64,000 bases of DNA from Rugamonas rubra (GTDB taxonomy: Bacteria; Pseudomonadota; Gammaproteobacteria; Burkholderiales; Burkholderiaceae_D). Below are positions 36,515-45,475 of the stretch, piece after piece (position 1 is the first letter of the stretch; the number at the start of each line of letters is the position of its first letter). The stretch lies in NCBI RefSeq assembly GCF_900114705.1, contig NZ_FOTW01000006.1, forward strand, positions 186,001-250,000, given 5' to 3'. The notes under the pieces are model-generated. The model worked only from the letters and a program-made list of their open reading frames with translations, made no database searches and had not been told where the DNA came from. The translations under genes were made by a program, and so were the position numbers.

Positions 36515-36531
36515 AAGCAAACCCCATGCCA
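36515..36531 (-). promoter_or_regulatory. Sigma-54 style promoter upstream of livHMGF
   Basis: Minus strand TGGCATGGGGTTTGCTT: GG (-24) and GC (-12) are separated by exactly ten bases and embedded in TGGCA and TTGCT, close to the RpoN consensus TGGCACG-N4-TTGCW. The predicted start lies near 36505, about 170 bases before livH and upstream of the terminator at 36405. NtrC-type nitrogen control is a reasonable inference. The remainder of the 368-base gap has no gene that I can support. Confidence 0.6.
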
Positions 36532-36699
36532 TGCCACCATTCGCGCCCCGGGTCTCATGCCCGGGTACAAGAAAGCAGATTCGACAACTTTTTTCGGGCG
36601 AGGCAATAATACCGAGTATCCGAAAAAACTAATAGGGGAAAAAATAATGGTGCGCCGAATTTAATTCAGATGTTGCAAAATCGTAGAAGCGGCCCCTCC

Positions 36700-37647
36700 C
36701 TAGTTTGGTGCAGGCTTGACACCGTCCAATCCCTTAGGTAAAGGGAAGGTTACCGCCTCCTGCACGCCGTCGAGGGTGCGCACGCTTTTCACGCCGCATT
36801 CTTTTATGCGGTCGATGACGGCCTGCACCAGCACCTCGGGTGCCGAGGCGCCGGCGGTGAGACCGACGCGCACCTTGCCCTCCAGCCAGGCCGGGTCGAT
36901 CTGCGCGGCGTTGTCGACCATATAGGCCGGCGTGCCCATCTTCTCGGCCACCTCGCGCAGGCGGTTGGAGTTGGAGCTGTTCGGGCTGCCGACGACGATC
37001 ACCAGTTCCACCTGCGGCGCCATGAATTTGACGGCCTCCTGGCGGTTGGTGGTGGCGTAGCAGATGTCGCCCTTCTTCGGCTCGATGATGGCCGGATATT
37101 TCAGTTTCAGCGCCTCGATGATGTCGGCGGTGTCGTCAACCGACAACGTTGTCTGGGAAACATAGGCCAGCATGTCCGGCTTGCTCACGTTCAGCGTGGC
37201 GACATCGGCCACCGTTTCCACCAGATACATGCCCTCCTCGGTCTGGCCCATCGTGCCCTCGACCTCGGGATGGCCGTCGTGGCCGATCATGACGATCTCG
37301 CAGCCCTGGCGGCGCATCTTGGCCACCTCCATGTGGACCTTGGTGACCAGCGGACAGGTGGCGTCGAAAATGCTCAGGCCGCGCGACTCCGCCTCGGCCC
37401 GAACCGCCTTCGACACGCCGTGGGCGGAGAACACCAGGGTGTTGCCGGCCGGGACGTCGTCGAGCTCCTCGATGAAGATCGCGCCCTTGTTGCGCAGGTC
37501 GTCCACCACATAGGCGTTGTGGACGATCTCGTGGCGCACATAGATGGGCGCGCCGAATTGTTGCAGCGCGCGTTCGACGATCTCGATCGCCCGGTCGACG
37601 CCGGCGCAAAAGCCGCGCGGCTGGGCCAGCAGGATTTCCTTGTCCAT
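36700..37647 (-). CDS. ispH: 4-hydroxy-3-methylbut-2-enyl diphosphate reductase
   Basis: Iron-sulfur enzyme that makes IPP and DMAPP in the last step of the MEP isoprenoid pathway. The 315 residues contain the three cluster-binding cysteines in [20 protein letters not shown] and [10 protein letters not shown], plus the conserved VRHEIVHN and [14 protein letters not shown] motifs. It starts 9 bases downstream of fkpB, a pairing common in proteobacteria. Confidence 0.97.
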   Translation of the reverse strand: MDKEILLAQPRGFCAGVDRAIEIVERALQQFGAPIYVRHEIVHNAYVVDDLRNKGAIFIEELDDVPAGNTLVFSAHGVSKAVRAEAESRGLSIFDATCPLVTKVHMEVAKMRRQGCEIVMIGHDGHPEVEGTMGQTEEGMYLVETVADVATLNVSKPDMLAYVSQTTLSVDDTADIIEALKLKYPAIIEPKKGDICYATTNRQEAVKFMAPQVELVIVVGSPNSSNSNRLREVAEKMGTPAYMVDNAAQIDPAWLEGKVRVGLTAGASAPEVLVQAVIDRIKECGVKSVRTLDGVQEAVTFPLPKGLDGVKPAPN

Positions 37648-37656
37648 CGTCGCCCC

Positions 37657-38112
37657 CTACAGCACGGAGATCAGGTTCACCTCGAAGCGCAGCGCCTTGC
37701 CGGCCAGGGGGTGGTTGAAGTCGAACAACACGGCTTCCTCGCCCAGTTCGAGCAGCACGCCGGCGAAGCGGCCGCCGCCCGGCGCGGCGAAGTCGACCAG
37801 GTCGCCGATCTTGTAGTCGGCGTCCGGCGTCGAGTTCTCGTCCAGCGTGGCGCGCGTGACGTGCCGCACCATGTCCGGATTGCGTTCGCCGAAGCCCTGG
37901 CCGGCGGCCAGGTCGAAGGTGCGCTGGGTGCCCTCGGGCATGCCGATCAGCAGTTCCTCCAGCACCGGCGCCAGCTGGCCCTGGCCCAGCATCAGCGTGG
38001 CCGGATTTCCGCCGAAGGTTGTGATGATATCAACACCGTCCGGCGTGGCCAGACGATAATGCAGAGTGAGGTAAGCCGATGGGGTGACGACGGGTGTGTT
38101 TGCGTTGGACAT
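37657..38112 (-). CDS. fkpB: FKBP-type peptidyl-prolyl isomerase (SlpA-like)
   Basis: Cytoplasmic prolyl isomerase/chaperone of 151 residues. The FKBP core with an inserted IF-type domain is visible: YLTLHYRLATPDGVDIITTF, LAPVLEELLIGMPEGTQRTFDLAAGQGFGERN and FNHPLAGKALRFEVNLI. These match SlpA/FkpB, which is typically the neighbour of ispH. It is the first gene of the fkpB-ispH pair and is divergent from radC, with 104 bases between. Confidence 0.93.
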   Translation of the reverse strand: MSNANTPVVTPSAYLTLHYRLATPDGVDIITTFGGNPATLMLGQGQLAPVLEELLIGMPEGTQRTFDLAAGQGFGERNPDMVRHVTRATLDENSTPDADYKIGDLVDFAAPGGGRFAGVLLELGEEAVLFDFNHPLAGKALRFEVNLISVL

Positions 38113-38216
38113 GACGTGGGATTCGGTGAGCGAGCAAAGCGTTATTGTAAGCCACCTTGCCGCCGCCGCCCCTGTTGTCGAACAATTCGCCGCCCGCGCG
38201 GCCCGAGGAGAGAGCG

Positions 38217-38891
38217 ATGGCGATCCGCGACTGGCCCGAGCAACAGCGCCCGCGCGAGCGGCTGATCCGCCACGGCGCCGCCGCGCTGTCGGACGCCGAG
38301 CTGCTCGCCGTGTTCCTGCGCGTGGGCGTGCGCGGCAAGGACGCGGTGGCGCTGGGGCGCGACATGGTCGGCCACTTCGGCTCGCTGCAAGCCCTGTTCG
38401 GCGCCGGCCTGGACGAGTTCTGCGCCCTGCCCGGCCTGGGCGCCGCCAAGTTCGCCCAGCTGCAGGCGGTGATGGAGCTGGCCCGCCGCGCCATCGAGGA
38501 GCAGCTCAGCAGCGGCCGCACACTCAGTTCGCCGCAGGCGGTCAAGGAGTATCTGCGCCTGACCTTCAGCGGCAAGGGCTGCGAATCCTTCCATGTCTTG
38601 TTCCTCGACGTCAAAAACCGCCTGATCGCCGCGCGCGAATTGTTTCGCGGCACCCTCACCCACACCAGCGTCTACCCGCGCGAGGTGGTCAAGGAGGCGC
38701 TGGCCTGCAACGCCGCCAGCGTCATGCTGGCGCACAACCACCCGTCCGGCACGCCCGAGCCCAGCGAGTCCGATTTGCTGCTGACTCGGGCGCTGGTGCA
38801 GGCCCTGGCCCTGGTCGACGTGCGCATCCTCGACCATTTTGTCGTCGCCGGCCACCAGGTGCACTCCTTCGCCGAGCACGGCCAACTGTGA
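38217..38891 (+). CDS. radC: RadC-family JAB domain protein
   Basis: A 224-residue protein with an N-terminal helix-hairpin-helix region ([18 protein letters not shown]) and a C-terminal JAMM metalloprotease-like domain ([14 protein letters not shown]). Start at 38217 is backed by a GAGGAGAGAG ribosome site. Named for a supposed DNA-repair role that was later questioned; the actual function in this family is not settled. Monocistronic. Confidence 0.94.
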   Translation: MAIRDWPEQQRPRERLIRHGAAALSDAELLAVFLRVGVRGKDAVALGRDMVGHFGSLQALFGAGLDEFCALPGLGAAKFAQLQAVMELARRAIEEQLSSGRTLSSPQAVKEYLRLTFSGKGCESFHVLFLDVKNRLIAARELFRGTLTHTSVYPREVVKEALACNAASVMLAHNHPSGTPEPSESDLLLTRALVQALALVDVRILDHFVVAGHQVHSFAEHGQL

Positions 38892-39047
38892 CGAGCCGGC
38901 GTCCGCTCCCGGGGGCGCCCATTGTTTACAAGCTGCTAAGCCCTTGTTTACCCATGGAAAACATGCATAAAGCGGGCCTAGCTAGGGTGAATTTACAATT
39001 GTTAAATTTTTCAACGCGTGCGCGACACAGTTGTTTTTCACAAGTCA

Positions 39048-39076
39048 TTGAAAAAGCTGGAGTTTTTAGATATACT
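39048..39076 (+). promoter_or_regulatory. Promoter of rpmB-rpmG
   Basis: TTGAAA (39048-39053), 17-base spacer, TATACT (39071-39076), about 40 bases before rpmB. Upstream A/T tracts (AAATTTTT, TTGTTTTTCA) resemble an UP element, as expected for a ribosomal protein operon. Confidence 0.75.
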
Positions 39077-39116
39077 CTCGTTTTTCCAATTGTGGAATGT
39101 CTTTAAGGAGTGCACC

Positions 39117-39353
39117 ATGGCACGTGTTTGCCAAGTCACTGGGAAGAAGCCGATGGTCGGCAACAATGTTTCCCATGCAAACAACAAAACCAAACGTCGT
39201 TTCCTGCCTAACTTGCAGAATCGTCGTATTTTTGTTGAATCTGAAAACCGCTGGGTCTCCCTGCGCTTGTCCAACGCCGGTCTGCGCGTCATCGACAAAG
39301 TCGGCATCGACGCCGTCCTGGTCGATATGCGCGCTCGTGGCGAAAAAGTATAA
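39117..39353 (+). CDS. rpmB: 50S ribosomal protein L28
   Basis: Large-subunit protein of 78 residues, exactly the family length. N-terminal [26 protein letters not shown] and the RRFLPNLQ segment identify it. The start follows AAGGAG by seven bases. The frame is open further upstream, but only this ATG gives L28. It is cotranscribed with rpmG 13 bases downstream. Confidence 0.98.
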   Translation: MARVCQVTGKKPMVGNNVSHANNKTKRRFLPNLQNRRIFVESENRWVSLRLSNAGLRVIDKVGIDAVLVDMRARGEKV

Positions 39354-39366
39354 TTAGGGAGCTATC

Positions 39367-39534
39367 ATGGCAAAAACAGGCCGCGACAAAATCAAGTTGG
39401 AGTCGACCGCAGGTACGGGTCACTTCTACACGACGACCAAGAACAAGCGTACTACGCCAGCTAAGATGGAGATCATGAAGTTCGATCCTAAAGCTCGCAA
39501 GCACGTAACGTACAAAGAAACCAAGATCAAGTAA
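39367..39534 (+). CDS. rpmG: 50S ribosomal protein L33
   Basis: Large-subunit protein of 55 residues read directly from the [21 protein letters not shown]... to [11 protein letters not shown]. It lacks the cysteine pairs of the zinc-binding L33 form, so it is the zinc-independent (C-minus) type. Standard rpmB-rpmG pair, ended by an intrinsic terminator 18 bases after the stop. Confidence 0.98.
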   Translation: MAKTGRDKIKLESTAGTGHFYTTTKNKRTTPAKMEIMKFDPKARKHVTYKETKIK

Positions 39535-39552
39535 TCGATCTTCGTGTTCTAC

Positions 39553-39581
39553 AAAAAAGCCGCTCATCGAGCGGCTTTTTT
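39553..39581 (+). terminator. Intrinsic terminator of rpmB-rpmG
   Basis: Symmetrical AAAAAAGCCGCT-CATCG-AGCGGCTTTTTT. The A and T runs on both sides mean it can also end transcription from the convergent gene at 39609. Confidence 0.92.
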
Positions 39582-39608
39582 ATTTCCGGAAAGCCTAGGC
39601 TTGGTTGG

Positions 39609-40514
39609 CTAGCGCTTGTCTCCAGCGAGTTTTCGTTGCTCCCGGAAGTTGTCGGCAATATGCTGAGCTGCGGCCAACTCGGCCGCACGCTCGGCCGGGC
39701 TAAGGTCCTTCCCCATGGCGACCATAAACTCGCCATCTTTCGCAAACCATTTGGCAGACATAGATTCGGCTCCGTATTGTTCGCCATCGAACAGTCCTTG
39801 CGCCATAAAGTAGCGGTAGGCCAACAGCATATTCTTCTCGAACAGATCCGATCCGTTCTGGCTTTCAGCTGCGAGATACATGATGGCACTAATGTCTGTT
39901 CCCGCCTCGACCGCCGAGACCAACTGAGCCCTCGCCACCGCCTTCCACTCCTGCACCAGCGGGTCATCGGGGCGCGTCTTAAGTGCGCCGGGGTCACCAA
40001 ACGGCCCTTCTTGAGCAAATGCCGCGACCGCCCCCATCACCCCGGCCTTGACGGCAATCGCAAGGGACTCTAGCTTGGACAATCGCAAGCGCTCCGTCAT
40101 GCCGCTGCACAGCTTGGTATCGTGCTGTTTTTCTTGCTCGTTCATACCGCGATAGCCAGGCAGGTATTCGGGTCTCTTCGTTTTCAGAAGCTCGACGTCG
40201 AAGGTCGGTCGGTCGCCATCCCGAATAAACTGCTCACAGCGCGCCAACAAAAGATAGGCGTGATACGCCTTCTCGGGATCGCCCGTTGCCATCAGCCCTT
40301 GGACTTGTTCGGCCAAGGGCACTTCATCGACCGGCACGGGGAACATCGACGGCTTCGTTTCGGCCCGCGCCGGTGCGCTAGTTTGAGGCGCCGCTTTCGA
40401 CGACGAAGCTGCCACAGCCTGAGCAGTACTGCTCCCGGAATCTTGCCAAGCCAGCAGTGCTGCCGCAATTGCGGCAGCCAACAGCGCACCGGGGAACCAT
40501 TTTTTAAAACGCAT
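39609..40514 (-). CDS. Unknown secreted or membrane-anchored alpha-helical protein
   Basis: A 301-residue protein that I cannot assign. N-terminal residues 1-22 form a basic-hydrophobic signal or anchor (RFKKWFPGALLAAAIAAALLAW), followed by a Ser/Ala-rich low-complexity linker to about residue 50. The rest is helical (AEQVQGLMATGDPEKAYHAYLLLARCEQF ... NMLLAYRYFMAQGLFDG), reminiscent of TPR-like repeats, with two cysteines. GC content is lower than in neighbours. Located alone, convergent with rpmG. Confidence 0.8.
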   Translation of the reverse strand: MRFKKWFPGALLAAAIAAALLAWQDSGSSTAQAVAASSSKAAPQTSAPARAETKPSMFPVPVDEVPLAEQVQGLMATGDPEKAYHAYLLLARCEQFIRDGDRPTFDVELLKTKRPEYLPGYRGMNEQEKQHDTKLCSGMTERLRLSKLESLAIAVKAGVMGAVAAFAQEGPFGDPGALKTRPDDPLVQEWKAVARAQLVSAVEAGTDISAIMYLAAESQNGSDLFEKNMLLAYRYFMAQGLFDGEQYGAESMSAKWFAKDGEFMVAMGKDLSPAERAAELAAAQHIADNFREQRKLAGDKR

Positions 40515-40605
40515 TCAAGAACTCCCGATTACTACTCATAAGCTATTGCGAAGCATGCATAGCCACACCCCGCCAATGGCTGCTGTTGGCCGGGCGCGGT
40601 TCCAC

Positions 40606-41127
40606 TTAAGCGGCGTCCAGCCACTCCATCTTTTGCACTTGGATGTGCGGGTGGCTATCGAGCGCCTCCCATTCCGGCAGGAACGTGAAGCCCTGCTTGC
40701 GGTAGAAGGCGGCGGCTCTTGCGTTGTCCGGCGACACGCCCAAGACCACGCGCGCATGGCCCTGCGCCAGCGCGTGCGCCTTGACGGCGTCGACGAGGCC
40801 GGCGGCGGCGGCCGAGCCACGATGCTCGGGCCGGACCCACATGGCGATCAGGTTCAATTCCGCCGCCTGGCTCAGCACGCCACCGGCGATGCCGACCGCC
40901 ACGCCGTCCATCAAGGCGAGAAAGAAGGCCACGCGCTGGCCGCCGGCGGCGCGCTCGCGCCATTGCGCCTCGCTGTTCGCCGACGCCGAGGCGTGGCTGA
41001 CGCCGAACGCCGTCGGCGCATCGAGCAAGGCGGCGAGGCGGATCTCTTTGAGTGTTTTCCAGTCGTCTATCGTGGTGTGGCGGATGGTCATCATTGATTG
41101 CATGTGGCTGGATTGAAATATTGCCAT
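40606..41127 (-). CDS. GNAT-family N-acetyltransferase
   Basis: Acetyl-CoA-dependent acyltransferase of up to 173 residues. Motif A appears in MWVRPEHRGSAAAAGLVDAVKAHA (acetyl-CoA pyrophosphate loop) and motif B in NARAAAFYRKQGFTFLPE. The substrate cannot be inferred. The start is uncertain: ATGs at 41127, 41094 and 41091 all lack a good ribosome site, and MTIRHTTIDDW suggests the conserved part begins near 41091. Confidence 0.88.
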   Translation of the reverse strand: MAIFQSSHMQSMMTIRHTTIDDWKTLKEIRLAALLDAPTAFGVSHASASANSEAQWRERAAGGQRVAFFLALMDGVAVGIAGGVLSQAAELNLIAMWVRPEHRGSAAAAGLVDAVKAHALAQGHARVVLGVSPDNARAAAFYRKQGFTFLPEWEALDSHPHIQVQKMEWLDAA

Positions 41128-41176
41128 GAGTCTAACATAAACAGCCTCGCCCTCCCCTAAGCAACAAATGCGCGGA

Positions 41177-41206
41177 CAAAAAAACGGCGCCGAATCCGGC
41201 GCCGTT
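41177..41206 (-). terminator. Intrinsic terminator of the desaturase gene
   Basis: Stem AACGGCGCCG/CGGCGCCGTT with loop AATC; the minus strand continues into seven T residues. About 40 bases after the desaturase stop. Confidence 0.88.
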
Positions 41207-41244
41207 CTTATTGTCCCGCCAAGCCGGTCCAGGCCGGCCGACTA

Positions 41245-42447
41245 TCAGGCGTAGCTGCGCAGACGCAGCGAGAAGTCCTGCAGCGACTTGATGCCCGAGC
41301 CCTCGGCGCGGTTGCACCAGTCCTGCAGCTTGTGCAGCAGCTGGTCGCGGGTGAAGTGGGAACGCTCCCAGATCACGCCCAGTTCGACGCGCATATTGTG
41401 CATGGTCTCCAGCGCCTTGCTGTGCTGGAACAGCTCGCTCAGCTGCTGCTGTTGCGTCGCGGCCAGCTTGCCCGGCTCGCTCTGCAGCAGTTTGCGCGAC
41501 GACTTGAGGAAGCGCGCCTCCAGCTGGGCCTTGTCCTTCAGGTGCTCGAGCTCTTCCTTCCAGGCGTGCTTGACCGACTTGGCGTACTTGGCCATGACGT
41601 CGTAGCGGTTGGCGATCACCGATTGCAGGGTGTCGAAGTCGGCCTCCAGCTTGCCGTGGGCGAACTTCGGCTCCGGCAGGCGCTTCTTGACCTTGGCCAA
41701 GCCCAATGTTTCCAGCACGCGGATGTAGAACCAGCCGATGTCGATCTCATACCATTTCGACGACAGCTTGGCCGAGGTGGCGAAGGTGTGGTGGTTGTTG
41801 TGCAACTCCTCGCCGCCGATCAGGATGCCAAAGGGAATGATGTTGGTGGCGGCGTCCGAGCAGTCGTAGTTGCGGTAGCCCCAGTAGTGGCCGATGCCGT
41901 TGATGATGCCGGCGGCGGTGACGGGAATCCACATCATCTGCACGGCCCAGACCGACACGCCGATCACGCCGAACAGCACGAAGTTGATCACCAGCAGCAG
42001 CGAGAAGCCCGCCCAGCTGTACTTGGTGTAGAGGTTGCGCTCGATCCAGTCGGTCGGCGTGCCGTGGCCGTACTTCTCCATGGTCTCCAGGTTCTTCGAT
42101 TCAGCGCGGTACAGCTCGGCGCCTTCCCAGAACACCTTCTTGATGCCACGGGTGACCGGGCTGTGCGGATCTTCCTCGGTGTCGCATTTGGCGTGGTGCT
42201 TGCGGTGGATGGCGGCCCATTCCTTGGTCACCTGGCCGGTGGTCAGCCACAGCCAGAAACGGAAGAAGTGGCTGGGGATGGCGTGCAACTCCAGCGCGCG
42301 GTGCGCCTGGTGGCGGTGCAGGTAGATGGTGACGCTGGCGATGGTGATGTGGGTGACGATCACGGTATAGAAAAACACTTGCCAAGCGGTCAGTCCGGTG
42401 ACGCCGTTTGCCAAGAACTCCAATACTGCGTTTAAACTAAAAGTCAT
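41245..42447 (-). CDS. Membrane fatty acid desaturase (acyl delta-9 type)
   Basis: Di-iron membrane desaturase of 400 residues. The three histidine boxes are present: HRHQAH, HRKHH and HNNHH. Four hydrophobic segments flank them. A long polar C-terminal extension of about 120 residues (from AKYAKSVKHAWKEELEHLKDKAQLEARFLKS, literal in parts) is predicted helical. It should introduce double bonds into membrane acyl chains. The start at 42447 has a TTGGAG ribosome site; upstream in-frame starts lack one. Confidence 0.93.
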   Translation of the reverse strand: MTFSLNAVLEFLANGVTGLTAWQVFFYTVIVTHITIASVTIYLHRHQAHRALELHAIPSHFFRFWLWLTTGQVTKEWAAIHRKHHAKCDTEEDPHSPVTRGIKKVFWEGAELYRAESKNLETMEKYGHGTPTDWIERNLYTKYSWAGFSLLLVINFVLFGVIGVSVWAVQMMWIPVTAAGIINGIGHYWGYRNYDCSDAATNIIPFGILIGGEELHNNHHTFATSAKLSSKWYEIDIGWFYIRVLETLGLAKVKKRLPEPKFAHGKLEADFDTLQSVIANRYDVMAKYAKSVKHAWKEELEHLKDKAQLEARFLKSSRKLLQSEPGKLAATQQQQLSELFQHSKALETMHNMRVELGVIWERSHFTRDQLLHKLQDWCNRAEGSGIKSLQDFSLRLRSYA

Positions 42448-42580
42448 TACTGCTCCAAAGTGGGTGTCCCAATGCGGTCGCTCCGCTCGTGGGGAGGTCC
42501 GATATTCTTGCTTTTGGACGTCATTGTACGCTGAAACCTCCTTGATTTGCGGAACCTTTCCCGCAGACAATGACTATTTT

Positions 42581-43894
42581 TTAGGCAGCTCGTCCCGCGT
42601 CGGCCGGCGGGAAAGTGCCGACGATGCGCATCTCCCGCTGCGGGAAGGGCACCGAGATCCGATTCTCTTTAAAGGCGCGCCAGATGGCCCGGTTGACATC
42701 CGAGATCACGCCGCCGCGGCCGTTCTCCGGGTCACCGATCCAGAAGCCGACGCGCAGGTCGAGGCCGTCGGCGCCGAAGCTGAGCAGCTGGGCCGCCGGC
42801 GGCTGCGTGCTGGAAACGCGCTCGACCGAGGCGGCGGCCTTTTCCAGCAGCTCCAGCACGAAGTCGAGGTCGCTGTCGTAGGCCACCGAGACGTTGGTGG
42901 AAATCCACAACATCTTGTTCGACAGCGAGGAGTTCTGCACCGCGCCCGACACCAGCATCTCGTTCGGCACGATCGATTCTACGCCGTCCAGGCCTTGCAG
43001 CACGGTGTAGCGGGTGTTGATCTGGGTTACCTTGCCGCTGTACTTGTCGACGGTGATCATGTCGCCGATGGTCAGGCTGCGGTCGAGCAGGATGACGAAG
43101 CCGGAGATGTAGTTGCTGGCGATCTTCTGCAAACCCAGGCCGAGGCCGACGCCGAGCGCGCCGCCGAACACCGACAGCACCGTCAGGTCGATGCCCACCA
43201 GCGACAGGCTGGCCAGCACCGCCACCACGATCAGGATGGCGCGGCCCATGCGCGCCATCACCACGCGCAGGTTGGAATTCATGCCCTGCACCTTCATCAG
43301 GCGCTCGTCCAGCGCGGTGCCGGCCCACAGCGCCAGCATCAGCAGCACCACCACCGACACGGCGGCCTGCAGGATGGAGGCGATGGAGACCTTGTGCTTG
43401 CCGATCGGCAGAACGGTGTCGTCGAGGAAGGCGAACACGTCGACCCACAGGCCGGTGATGTAGAGCACGACGGCCAGCCAGACCATCAACTGGAACACCT
43501 TCTCGAAGGTCAGCATGGTGGCGCCGACCTGGCCATGGCGGGCGAAGACGCGGCGCAGCAGGTAGAAGGTGAAGCGGATCACCACCAGCGAGCCGAAGAT
43601 CGGGATGGCCACCTTCATCAGGTTGACGTGGTGCCACTTGGCCAGCACGGCTTTCGCCAGCGCCAGCAGCACGACGATGACCAGCGGCACGATGACGCGG
43701 CTGAAGCTCTCGACGCCGAACTGCAGCGCGCCCTGGTGCGCCTCGCCGCTGCGCACGCGCCGGCTCAGGCGGCGGCCCAGGGCCCAGCCCAGCAGCACGG
43801 AAAAGGCGATGGCGCCGAGTTGCCACAGCAAGCCGGGATCGTTGAGGTCGCCGAGCAGGTCGGTCAGCAGGTTGGTGATGGGCAGTGAATTCAT
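42581..43894 (-). CDS. MscS-family mechanosensitive ion channel
   Basis: Inner-membrane tension-gated channel of 437 residues. Five to six helices precede the pore helix TM3 (SVFGGALGVGLGLGLQKIASNYISGFVILLDR) and the beta domain (LTIGDMITVDKYSGKVTQINTRYTVLQ), then a C-terminal alpha-beta domain. This is longer than E. coli MscS (286) and fits the YbdG/YnaI-like larger members. Start at 43894 (MNSLPITN) chosen over an upstream extension without a ribosome site. Confidence 0.93.
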   Translation of the reverse strand: MNSLPITNLLTDLLGDLNDPGLLWQLGAIAFSVLLGWALGRRLSRRVRSGEAHQGALQFGVESFSRVIVPLVIVVLLALAKAVLAKWHHVNLMKVAIPIFGSLVVIRFTFYLLRRVFARHGQVGATMLTFEKVFQLMVWLAVVLYITGLWVDVFAFLDDTVLPIGKHKVSIASILQAAVSVVVLLMLALWAGTALDERLMKVQGMNSNLRVVMARMGRAILIVVAVLASLSLVGIDLTVLSVFGGALGVGLGLGLQKIASNYISGFVILLDRSLTIGDMITVDKYSGKVTQINTRYTVLQGLDGVESIVPNEMLVSGAVQNSSLSNKMLWISTNVSVAYDSDLDFVLELLEKAAASVERVSSTQPPAAQLLSFGADGLDLRVGFWIGDPENGRGGVISDVNRAIWRAFKENRISVPFPQREMRIVGTFPPADAGRAA

Positions 43895-44012
43895 TGTGAT
43901 AACAATAGTGCAAGGAAAGGGTGACAGGGTAGCGTAAACCGCCGTGGCGGTGGGCAAGCCTTACAGACGGACACAGAATGTCGGAGCGCCGGCAAAACCG
44001 AAGGCACAAACC

Positions 44013-44038
44013 AGGGTCAGACCCTAGGGTCTGACCCT
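44013..44038. repeat. GGGTCAGACCC palindromic repeat, copy C
   Basis: A perfect 26-base palindrome: AGGGTCAGACCCT joined to AGGGTCTGACCCT. Flanking CCGGCAAAACC (43989 onward) and GGGGTTTGCCGG (to about 44062) extend the symmetry to about 75 bases. Confidence 0.92.
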
Positions 44039-44090
44039 CGCTCTTTGCCGTTGGGGTTTGCCGGCATTCCGGCGCCTTGAAAAGGCAAAA

Positions 44091-44122
44091 AAGGCCGGGG
44101 TTCAGTGCTGAATCCCGGCCTT
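44091..44122 (-). terminator. Intrinsic terminator of rsmB
   Basis: AAGGCCGGGgTTCAG-TG-CTGAAtCCCGGCCTT stem; the minus strand continues TTTTTGCC. About 25 bases after the rsmB stop. Confidence 0.82.
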
Positions 44123-44146
44123 GCTCATTGCCGACTACGCGGCAGC

Positions 44147-45463
44147 TTACTCGTCCTCGGCCTCGTCGTCGGCCGCGTCTGCCTTAGGCGGCAGCACTTT
44201 CTTGGCCATCGGCTTGCGCTCGAACACGGCGGCGAAGAAGCCGTCGGTCTGGTGCTTGTGCGGCAGCAGCTTCAGATAGTCGCCCATCTCCAGCTCGATC
44301 TTCTGCTCGGCCAGCACTTTGCTCATCGGCACCAGCTCGAAGTCGGGATGGTTGGCCAGGAACTGCTCGGCGACCTCCTCGTTTTCCTGCTTGAGGAAGC
44401 TGCAGGTGGCGTAGACCAGGCGGCCGCCGCCCTTCAACAGGCGCGCCGCGCCGTCCAGGATGCCGATCTGCTTGGCCTGCATCTCGACGATGGCCTGCGG
44501 CTGCTGGCGCCATTTGACGTCCGGGTTGCGGCGCAGGGTGCCCAGGCCGGAGCACGGCGCGTCGACCAGCACGCGGTCGATCTTGCCGGCCAGGCGCTTG
44601 ATCTTGGCGTCGCGCTCGTGCGCGATCTGCACCGGATGCACGTTCGACAGGCCGCTGCGGGCCATGCGCGGCTTCAGCTTGGCCAGGCGCTTCTCCGACA
44701 CGTCGAAGGCGTACAGGCGGCCGGTGTTGCGCATCAGCGCGCCCAGCGCCAGCGTCTTGCCGCCGGCGCCGGCGCAGAAGTCGACCACCATCTCGCCGCG
44801 CTTGGCGCCGACGATCTGCGACAGGATCTGGCTGCCCTCGTCCTGCACCTCGATGGCGCCGCTCTTGAACAGCGGCAGGTTTTGCAGCGCCGGCTTTTGC
44901 AGCACGCGCAGGCCCAGCGGGGCGTACGGCGTCGGCGTCGAGCGGATCGGCGCCTCGGCCAGGGTGGCCATGACTTCGTCGCGGGTCGCCTTCATCGAGT
45001 TGACGCGCAGGTCCAGCGGCGCCGGCGAGTTCATCGAATCGGCCAGCAGCAGGGTTTCGTCCTCGCCCATTTGTTCGACCAGCATGTCGAACAACCACTT
45101 CGGCATGTTCGAGCGCATCGACTTGTGCATCAGCTTGCGGTCGATCTGGGTGATGCGCTGCAGCCACTCGACCTCTTCCTCGGTCAGGCCGCCCATCGAG
45201 TCAATGCCGACCGCGTCGGCCATGCCGAGCAGGGTCAGGCGGCGCATCGTGGCGCCGCCGCCGGCTTCGGAGAAGTCGGTGAAGAAGGTCTTGTTGCGCA
45301 GGATGTTGTAGACGCACTCGGCGATGGCGCCGCGTTCGCGGCCCCCCAGGCGTGGATGGTCTTTGAAGTAGCGCGACAGGGTGGTGTCGGCGGGCGCCGA
45401 AAAGCGCAAGATCTCGCGCAATACCTCTTCGGCATTGGCCAGTATCGCTGGTGGCAATCTCAT
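44147..45463 (-). CDS. rsmB: RsmB/NOP-family 16S rRNA m5C methyltransferase
   Basis: S-adenosylmethionine-dependent RNA cytosine-5 methyltransferase of 438 residues. The N-terminal about 150 residues are NusB-like helical. The catalytic domain has the SAM motif VVDFCAGAGGKTLALGALM, motif IV DAPCSGLGTLRRNPD and motif VI ATCSFLKQENEEV with the two catalytic cysteines. RsmB (C967) is the closest fit by layout; the C-terminal acidic tail is short. It follows purN by 12 bases. Confidence 0.9.
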   Translation of the reverse strand: MRLPPAILANAEEVLREILRFSAPADTTLSRYFKDHPRLGGRERGAIAECVYNILRNKTFFTDFSEAGGGATMRRLTLLGMADAVGIDSMGGLTEEEVEWLQRITQIDRKLMHKSMRSNMPKWLFDMLVEQMGEDETLLLADSMNSPAPLDLRVNSMKATRDEVMATLAEAPIRSTPTPYAPLGLRVLQKPALQNLPLFKSGAIEVQDEGSQILSQIVGAKRGEMVVDFCAGAGGKTLALGALMRNTGRLYAFDVSEKRLAKLKPRMARSGLSNVHPVQIAHERDAKIKRLAGKIDRVLVDAPCSGLGTLRRNPDVKWRQQPQAIVEMQAKQIGILDGAARLLKGGGRLVYATCSFLKQENEEVAEQFLANHPDFELVPMSKVLAEQKIELEMGDYLKLLPHKHQTDGFFAAVFERKPMAKKVLPPKADAADDEAEDE

Positions 45464-45475
45464 GGAATTCCTTGG

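Noticed and set aside
36353..36664. A plus-strand frame of 103 codons in the livH-ispH gap
   Set aside because: It runs through the terminator and the sigma-54 style site and encodes proline-rich low-complexity sequence.
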